Positions 58,031 through 64,000 of a stretch of DNA of 64,000 bases are shown here, one piece after another (position 1 is the first letter of the stretch; the number at the start of each line of letters is the position of its first letter). The position numbers and the translations under genes are program-made. The notes under the pieces are model-generated. The model was not told the origin of the DNA. It did no database searches and saw only the letters and a list, made by a program, of their open reading frames with translations. Source of the DNA: Stereum hirsutum FP-91666 SS1 (taxonomy: Eukaryota > Basidiomycota > Agaricomycetes > Russulales > Stereaceae); contig NW_006763133.1 in NCBI RefSeq assembly GCF_000264905.1, positions 67,067 through 131,066 on the forward strand, in the 5' to 3' direction.

Positions 58031-60380
58031 CGTTCTATGCAGGTATTCGGTGGTAGGTATACTTTGAGCTCTGACGAGTCGAAGTGAGGGGAGCATCCAC
58101 GAGGATTACATCTGTTATCTGCCCTCTCATGTTTTTGTCTATGTATGTTTATGTACTGTCACGTGGGTATCTATCTTGTAGTACTCATTCGTAAATACTA
58201 TGAGTAACCACCCATTCTCCACGAATACAGTGCTTCTCGTGGAGGTGAGACGGTCCTTTCGTGCTCTACCAGGCTCTACCTGAGCTATTGAATTAGGAAG
58301 TATCTATAGCGCCCACCGGGAATAGAGCGAAAAGAAGGCGTAGACCGGAATAGACCGAAAAGCTAGGTTTAGGCAGATGCTGTCTTGCTGATGAACCCAT
58401 GGCCAGACTGGCTGCCATGGACGGGGTTGTGGGCAAGTTGCACTGTGTGACCGAAGGGGGGTGGATTTCAATATCACGAGCGGTGAAATTCATCGTTCGC
58501 TGAATTTGCAGCGAAACTTGTTTCGCTTCCCATAGAGCTTCAAGAGGATGGGAGTGAAATCCACGAGCTGTTACGCGAAGATTGCTTTTGGGGGCTATTG
58601 TGGCGTGTGGCAGCGGTGTGGGGTTATGATGTCATTGGCGGCTATGAGCTTCGTTCGTGATGCAAAGTCAGTCAAAGTAGCTCTTTGCTCTGTACCACCA
58701 CCTCACCGGCTCGTCAAGGCTATGACCATGTCGTCGTCGTCGTCGTCGTCGGTGTCGTCGTCAATGTCGAGGCCCCCCTCGAAAAGTTCACACATTCTAC
58801 TACATAAGTATCCACTCACACTAGGATGACAAGTTACACCACCATCACGAAGAGCGTCAATATCAGCGAGCCCATAACACTCTGATTGAGCAGACTGGAA
58901 ACAGTGAGAATATTCGTAGGCACAAAGGCGTGTCTCTTTCTGTCTTTTGCTTCTCCATAGTCTTTGCTAACAAGACATCCTTCGGCTTGCCGTTGTAGCA
59001 CAGGGTAGACATTTTGATTTTTTCTAATGACTAGTACTGGCCCTCGCTCTATTTCTCGCTGCCGCCTATTCATCTCACCCTCCTTTGCAACAGGAGCATT
59101 TGGTCTCCCAGCTGTGCTACACCTCCGTGTACGTTACCGTCACCAGAATCTCCGGCCTCGCTTTTATATATTTAGGCACACGTCAAAGGTCACCGTCAAT
59201 GTACGTGGAGAGTTCAGGCTTCACACGGGTCACGAGCGGCATACTTTAGGCAATATGTATATTAGCAGTAGGATAATTGTACTCAATTAACATTCTCATG
59301 GTGTCCAAATGATCGAGAGCAGCAAAGGGAGGTGGTTCAGTGGTAGTGCTCGCAAATCACCATTACATTGATAGCGAAACACATCGTGAAACGTTTCTAA
59401 ATGGTAGCAAATTTTCGCTCCACCGTTTCGCTCGGATGCTGGTGAAATTGTTATCCATGCAGCGAAATCCACGGTGTTTCTTGATGGACTTGACCTATTC
59501 TGCACTCAAAATGTGTCGTGAAAACCATGCTCGAAGAGGGGCTCAGTGTTGTGGGCATCGAAGTCTTGTTACGTAAGTTAACGTGAAATTTGTCTATGCC
59601 GCATCACGTAATAAATCTTATCTTATCGCATCCGGATTTTCAGTCGATAGCGCCCGTCCTCCCATCATCTCTTTCCAAGCCATCATCTCGCAAACCGCTG
59701 CGTACGTCCTCGGAATGCTCATCCAAGTTCTAATCTCTCACCCAAAAGTACTTCTGACCTGGAATATAATAAAGTGCTTAGCCCTATATTAGGTGACCCG
59801 CTGTCATGAGCCACTCTTTGGCACATTTTCGGTCGCACTTCGCTGTGCTGTGCTTAAGCGCTTACTACCTGATGCTGGAACAGTGGTACCTGGTTAAATG
59901 CTTGATCTATCGCACGCTTTTGATCCATTATCTGTGTGGTGCACTGGCTCAAGTACAGTAGGTCTTGATTAAGTGCATCCACAGGAGACTCGCCGTTACC
60001 CCAACATTGAGATACTAGTATCCAAAGGTACGCAACCCCGGGTCTTATCTGTACTCGTCCGAGAACGAGTATATATGCTAGAGGTCCGTTTCACGTGGAT
60101 CTCTGGTATATTCTGCCGCTCATTGGGGAAACGAGACATGACCATAGAATGAGCCGAAGCTGATATGTACGCAAACTTCTTAGATCTGATACGCCGGTGC
60201 AACCATATCTGAGGGACTAGACTGATTGATTGACACCAGCGTTCGCCTTCAGACCCGAAGGCAAGCTTCTTTCTTCGGCTATCCTATCCCACAGAACATC
60301 GCATGCCATCCCCTGTAGTCAACGTATTTCCTTTTGTCTTGACCTCAGTAGCCTAACAACCCGCGGTGAACCGCCTGGCA
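58031..60380. other. Gene-poor stretch with a TCG microsatellite
   Basis: About 2.3 kb with no recognisable gene. It includes a (TCG)n tract at about 58731-58763, interrupted by GTG. The last part is the promoter of the short-chain dehydrogenase. Confidence 0.45.
58731..58763. repeat. (TCG)n microsatellite
   Basis: Seven uninterrupted TCG units followed by GTG and three more, seen directly. Confidence 0.9.
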
Positions 60381-60386
60381 TATAAA
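60381..60386 (+). promoter_or_regulatory. Probable TATA box of the short-chain dehydrogenase gene
   Basis: TATAAA, with its first base 77 bp before the ATG at 60458, followed by a pyrimidine-rich leader. Confidence 0.5.
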
Positions 60387-60457
60387 GCAGCATGAGTGCG
60401 CTCTCACTGTTTTCTCCCACCCTCGCGTGAATCGCCTTGTTGAAACAAACCATAAGC

Positions 60458-61867
60458 ATGATCTCTTCCCGCCCTATCTGCGTCGTCGCAGGCGTCGGTA
60501 ATGGTTCCGGTACGTATGAGCTCTATGCACTCGCCACATAACACTTGATATGTGTCTGACATGTTTAAAACCAAATCCAGGTACTGGCGCGGCCACTGCG
60601 TACAAACGTCATTTCATTCTCGTTAGCACGAGTGCTGATACTTCCTCAATAGCCGCATCTTCTCTAAGGAAGGGTATCGGCTCGCGTTGATATCTCGTGA
60701 CAAAGAGACAATACATAAGTTCGTGGAGGAACTGAACAAGGACGGGAGAGAGGTATGAACACGTAACGAGCTTCCAGGACCAAACTTACGCTGAACATCG
60801 TCCTTAATCATGTTACAAGGCTGCCTTTTTCCCCATAGCAGCGTATACCTACTCCGAAATGCACGCCTCCTGGGAGGCCATTCGAAAGCACTGGCCCAGT
60901 ACCGAGATCCGTATCGCTCTTTATAATGGTGGTCATCTCTGCGTTAAGCCTTTCCTTCAGACGACCGAACAGGATCTCCAGGGTAGCCTCGACACACACG
61001 TCAACGCTGCGTTTTCCTTCTCCCGCGAAGCAATATTGTCATTTCTGGATCAGCCATTGAACGACAAAGGCAAACGGGGAACACTTTTGATCACAGGTGC
61101 AACCGCGTCGCTGAGGGGAAATACGACGACGTCCGTATTCGCGGCAGGCAAGTTTGGACTGCGTGCATTGTCGCAGAGCTTGAACAAGGAGTTTGGGCAA
61201 AAGAACATACATGTACGTACTTCAGCTGTCTACCTCCACTCTATTGTTTGTCCAAGATCTGCTGAAACAAGAGAGTAGGTGGCACACGTGAGTATGTTCT
61301 TATGGGTTAGATCTTAACGGCGCGCTGAGTTTTAGACCGACATTGGGTGAGTTTCCGTAGCACTCTAGGAGCCTTTCCTGATGCACAGAAACACAAAAAG
61401 AAGGCTCTCATCCAATCATAAATTGACGCGAGCCTCCGTTCTGTGCATCTGAGCCTCTAGAAGGTGCGTAAACCCCCTACGGAAAGTCACCCAATAGGCT
61501 ATTATTGACGGGTGTCAGTAGCCTCTAAATATCCGAAGAGAATTCGTATCGAACGCTTACATTTGACTCCAGCCATCCTGACGGATCGTTCTCCCAAACA
61601 AGGAAGAAGCCCAGAGTGGCTCGAAGATCATGATGCTAGGCTCGAGCCCGAGAGCATCGCACAGGTCAGACGGTTACCCACTCCTTGATCTTGATTATCA
61701 GCGCATCCTCAAATATTCGACATGCAGGCCTATCTCTACCTTGTAAACCAGTGCAGGTCGGCTTGGACTTGGGAGCTAGATCGTATGCGCCTGCCCATTC
61801 TCACAGTCTTATAATCTAAACTAACGAATCCTTATTCCTAGTGCGCTCTGCCCATGAGAAGTGGTGA
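60458..61867 (+). CDS. Short-chain dehydrogenase/reductase-like protein
   Basis: Cytosolic Rossmann-fold oxidoreductase of unknown substrate. Nine exons join in frame: 60458-60509, 60581-60599, 60653-60752, 60820-61212, 61279-61287, 61498-61513, 61573-61664, 61728-61782 and 61842-61867. The cofactor loop reads VVAGVGNGSGTG in place of the usual TGxxxGxG. KEGYRLALISRDKE follows. Then come IRIALYNGGH (the NNAG position), TLLITGATASLRGNTT and FAAGKFGLRALSQS. The catalytic YxxxK pair is seen as FxxxK, so the general-acid Tyr is replaced by Phe. Later exons give ILTDRSPKQGRSPEWLEDHD, SIAQAYLYLVNQ and SAWTWELDLRSAHEKW. Two exons are tiny (9 and 16 nt). The intron before the 16-nt exon contains a MITE ending at the acceptor. 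The frame is preserved if splicing occurs as drawn. Confidence 0.85.
61343..61494. mobile_element. 152-bp MITE in an intron of the short-chain dehydrogenase gene
   Basis: The terminal inverted repeats TTGGGTGAGTTTCCGTAG (61343-61360) and CTACGGAAAGTCACCCAA (61477-61494) match at 17 of 18 positions. The interior is a foldback with perfect 11-bp arms (GATGCACAGAA and TTCTGTGCATC). The right flank is TA. The left flank is CA, possibly a mutated TA duplicate. Confidence 0.85.
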
Positions 61868-62289
61868 ACAGGACGTAACTTTGTGGTGGAAATGGGTTCT
61901 GAATATGTACGTTAGCAGGCTATGAGGACGAGGCTTTACACAGACGTGCCGGTATGTGGCGTGATGTGCTGTGGCAAGCCATCCGGGCAAAATCAAGGAT
62001 CGGAAAAGGTGTCTACTTCGGAATAGTTATCGCATACATTTCTCCATGCAGAAGCACGCAGTACGGTGGAAATCAGTCGTCAAACGAGCATTCAAGTTGT
62101 AACGCCACCAAATCACCCATTGCAGAGAAAAAACATCATCAGAAACTAGGCCACTTAGTGCGATGCCGTCGACCTCATACGCGTCCACACTCAAATATCC
62201 AAACGATGCCGACTCCTCGATAGTCATCCCCTTTCCGCACGATCACCTGTTTCACCGCATTATTCTCCTCCCACTGTTCCAACGTACTC
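61868..62289. other. No recognisable gene
   Basis: About 420 bp between the convergent 3' ends of the dehydrogenase and the small secreted protein gene. Confidence 0.5.
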
Positions 62290-62866
62290 TCAAGCGAACT
62301 GGACACCCATCGCCTGAGCGTTGTCCTCCGTCAAATCCGTGGTCTCGCCAGCGTCGTCGCCGTAGACGGACATGCAGTATACACGGGCGGTATCTGGTTG
62401 AATACACCGAGCCAGAACAAGACACAGAAAGAAGGTGTTTCGTTAGCATTGGGAGCTCACAGGCAGGGAAATGATAGAACTAGGCGCAGCGACGGAGGGG
62501 AAAATAGAATAAGGTGATGGAATGGAGGCGACGTGGACAAGCTCGATCTTTGGGGGCTGTGGACTGATGGTGAAAGTAAGGATGAAATTTAAACGAGAAG
62601 GACAAGAAACCCACCCGCGCCGTTGTCTCCGGGGCCACACCTAGTGGCGGGCGTACCCGAGACACCAACGGTCGAAGCACAGCTAGTCTCCCACTGCGTG
62701 CACCATTGTTTGACGTCCGAGCCACTGGGTATCTACAGAATGGTCAGAAGAACAGCAAGCATCGGAAGGGAGCCCCGATACATACCTTGACTTCACGAGT
62801 GATGGCGGTGGCGTAGACGAGCACAACAGCGGAAAGGGTGACGGTGAGGATGGAGCGGAAGAACAT
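62290..62866 (-). CDS. Small secreted cysteine-containing protein (about 100 aa)
   Basis: Unknown function. Three exons (62866-62786, 62732-62615, 62393-62290) join in frame to about 100 residues. Exon 1 encodes the signal peptide MFFRSILTVTLSAVVLVYAT and ITREVK. Exon 2 gives SGSDVKQWCTQWETSCASTV and PATRCGPGDNGA. Exon 3 gives TARVYCMSVYGDDAGETTDL and ends NAQAMGVQFA. The mature part has four cysteines (C-x6-C, then one in each of the last two blocks), and the acidic TDLTEDNAQAMG tail resembles a recurrent small-secreted-protein pattern of Agaricomycetes. The second intron is long (about 220 nt), so a further small exon inside it is possible. It is not related by sequence to the pair at 43-46 kb. 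A TATAAAAG lies about 76-83 bp upstream of the ATG. Confidence 0.65.
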
Positions 62867-64000
62867 GGCTAAGAGGCTGCTTGTATTGAAGTGAGTTCGG
62901 TGGAGGGTTGGTGGTGAAAAAAGCACGACAGACGAGTCTACCTTTTATACCATACATCGTCTGACGGAATGAGATGACCGCCGCCTGAACTACTTATTGC
63001 AGTGTTGTGATTCATGCGCTGATTACAGCGCTTTTCACCTCAATGCGGAATCGCGCGTTTCGCGATTTCGTGTTGCCACATGCTCGCCACAGACGTGTGA
63101 GCTGACCAACTGGGACCCCGAACCACCTGGTAAGATCCGGCACTTGCACATGCACAAGGTCGAGAGAATATGATTGAAAAGAGCACCAAATTGGCCGTAT
63201 GGAGTATGTAACTCATCTCTCTACAGAATCTGCAGCCATCAGGCCCATATTCAGGAGGGATCATACTAAAACATTGATGAAAGTTGTATATTATGTGATT
63301 GTTAACTTCCGACAGTGCTCCCTAATAGATATTGTCTCTCAGCGATTGCCTGAACCACAAAGATATAAGTATGGATGAATTGCGAATTTTTCGGAAGCAT
63401 AACACAGTCGCTCTGGCGAGAGGAACGCCTTTCGTGACACTGACTTGCGGTGGCCACAGCAATGCTGCAAGTGGCGCTGATTTTTGCAACAGGGGTCCCT
63501 GCGCGGTGAGCTCCGATCTGCTCCGAGAGCCGTGGCGAGACTGTGGCAACACGAAAATTCGAAACGCGTTTTTCCGCATCGAGGTGAATGTCGCTGTAAG
63601 ATCCACACCAGTTTCCGCCAGCGGAAGTGCTCATAAGAGGAAGGATGTCGCTTCCACCCGTGTGCCCACGAAGTAGCATAATTTTCGGAATGATATCGAA
63701 TTTGCGGGGGGCTGTGGGGTCCGAGGCGTGTATCATAGCAATCCTAGGAGGTACTCGCTGGTCGGTCGAGATTATACAGAAAGAATAAATGCATCAACAA
63801 GGAAGAAATAGTATTTACTTTCACGAGTTCAGAGGGAGTAAACATGCTATCAACCAGCTTCAATCAATTCATGCAGACGCACCACACCAGTTTTCGAAAT
63901 GGTGGACAGTCCCTGAATTGACGATCCTTGGTCAGCCAATGCTCGACCTCCATCTGCTTCCCTACACAATGAAAGTTGACGCTACTCAATGACCGAGGAC
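62867..64000. other. No recognisable gene to the window edge
   Basis: About 1.1 kb. The left end holds the promoter of the small secreted protein (TATAAAAG on the minus strand at 62942-62949). The overlapping frames at 63.3-63.7 kb show no domain or credible splicing. Confidence 0.45.

Noticed and set aside
59328..59400. tRNA-like D-arm motif GGTTCAGTGGTAGTGCTCGC
   Set aside because: No T-arm (GGTTCGAATCC-like) sequence, anticodon stem or acceptor pairing follows at a plausible distance.
58457..59480. Possible inverted ends around GGTGGATTTC and CGAAATCCACGG
   Set aside because: Similarity is patchy and no target duplication could be defined, so chance AT/GC-poor similarity is as likely.
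63302..63736. Overlapping frames on both strands near the right edge
   Set aside because: All are mutually antisense or overlapping readings without domains, splice support or a leader.
1..64000. CRISPR arrays, rRNA genes, polyketide/NRPS or terpene clusters
   Set aside because: No regularly spaced direct repeats, rRNA-like stretches or core biosynthetic motifs were seen.

Overview
The window looks like part of a nuclear chromosome of an agaricomycete (mushroom-forming basidiomycete). Support: genes split by many short introns (mostly about 50-80 nt), an AA9 polysaccharide monooxygenase, a sedolisin peptidase, a mitochondrial GTP/GDP carrier of fungal type, DUF6533-type and related seven-TM proteins, and a fruit-body-type lectin. 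No bacterial operons, CRISPR arrays, rRNA or convincing tRNA genes were seen. All exon calls come from reading splice sites and family similarity by eye, and no database search was run.

Left third (1-23 kb): a dynamic, decaying region. A DUF6533-type membrane gene runs off the left edge. A two-gene F-box-like unit (copies A and B, about 2.6-9.2 kb) is repeated as copies C and D (about 17.2-23.0 kb). All four copies are disrupted, each by different lesions: frameshifts, a 1.7-kb insertion that includes an assembly gap, a 108-bp MITE, and a 1.5-kb CACTA-like element that itself contains a nested TA-flanked element. Between the two units lie an apparently intact glutaminase-A-like gene with a C-terminal membrane anchor and a frameshifted, 5'-truncated SEC61-alpha pseudogene.

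Middle (23-34 kb): ordinary genes. These are a type II membrane glycosyltransferase with a DxD motif, divergent from the mitochondrial GTP/GDP carrier (GGC1-like), an alpha/beta hydrolase, and a seven-TM basidiomycete membrane protein.

Secretome stretch (34-50 kb): after a 987-bp PIF/Harbinger-like element come an AA9 LPMO, a type-B carboxylesterase, a second DUF6533-type gene, two 136-residue paralogous cysteine-rich secreted proteins with a shared dibasic-plus-motif tail, and a sedolisin (S53) peptidase. Most of these act outside the cell on polymers or proteins.

Right end (50-64 kb): an Spp2-like splicing factor whose arginine-rich tail is cut by a 23-bp tandem duplication, a UPF0303/DUF336 protein, a frameshifted fruit-body lectin, an amino-acid-permease-like remnant, a short-chain dehydrogenase with a MITE next to an intron acceptor, and another small secreted cysteine-containing protein. 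Long stretches without recognisable genes separate these. One-base frameshifts recur in several genes, so true pseudogenes and assembly indels need to be told apart with reads.
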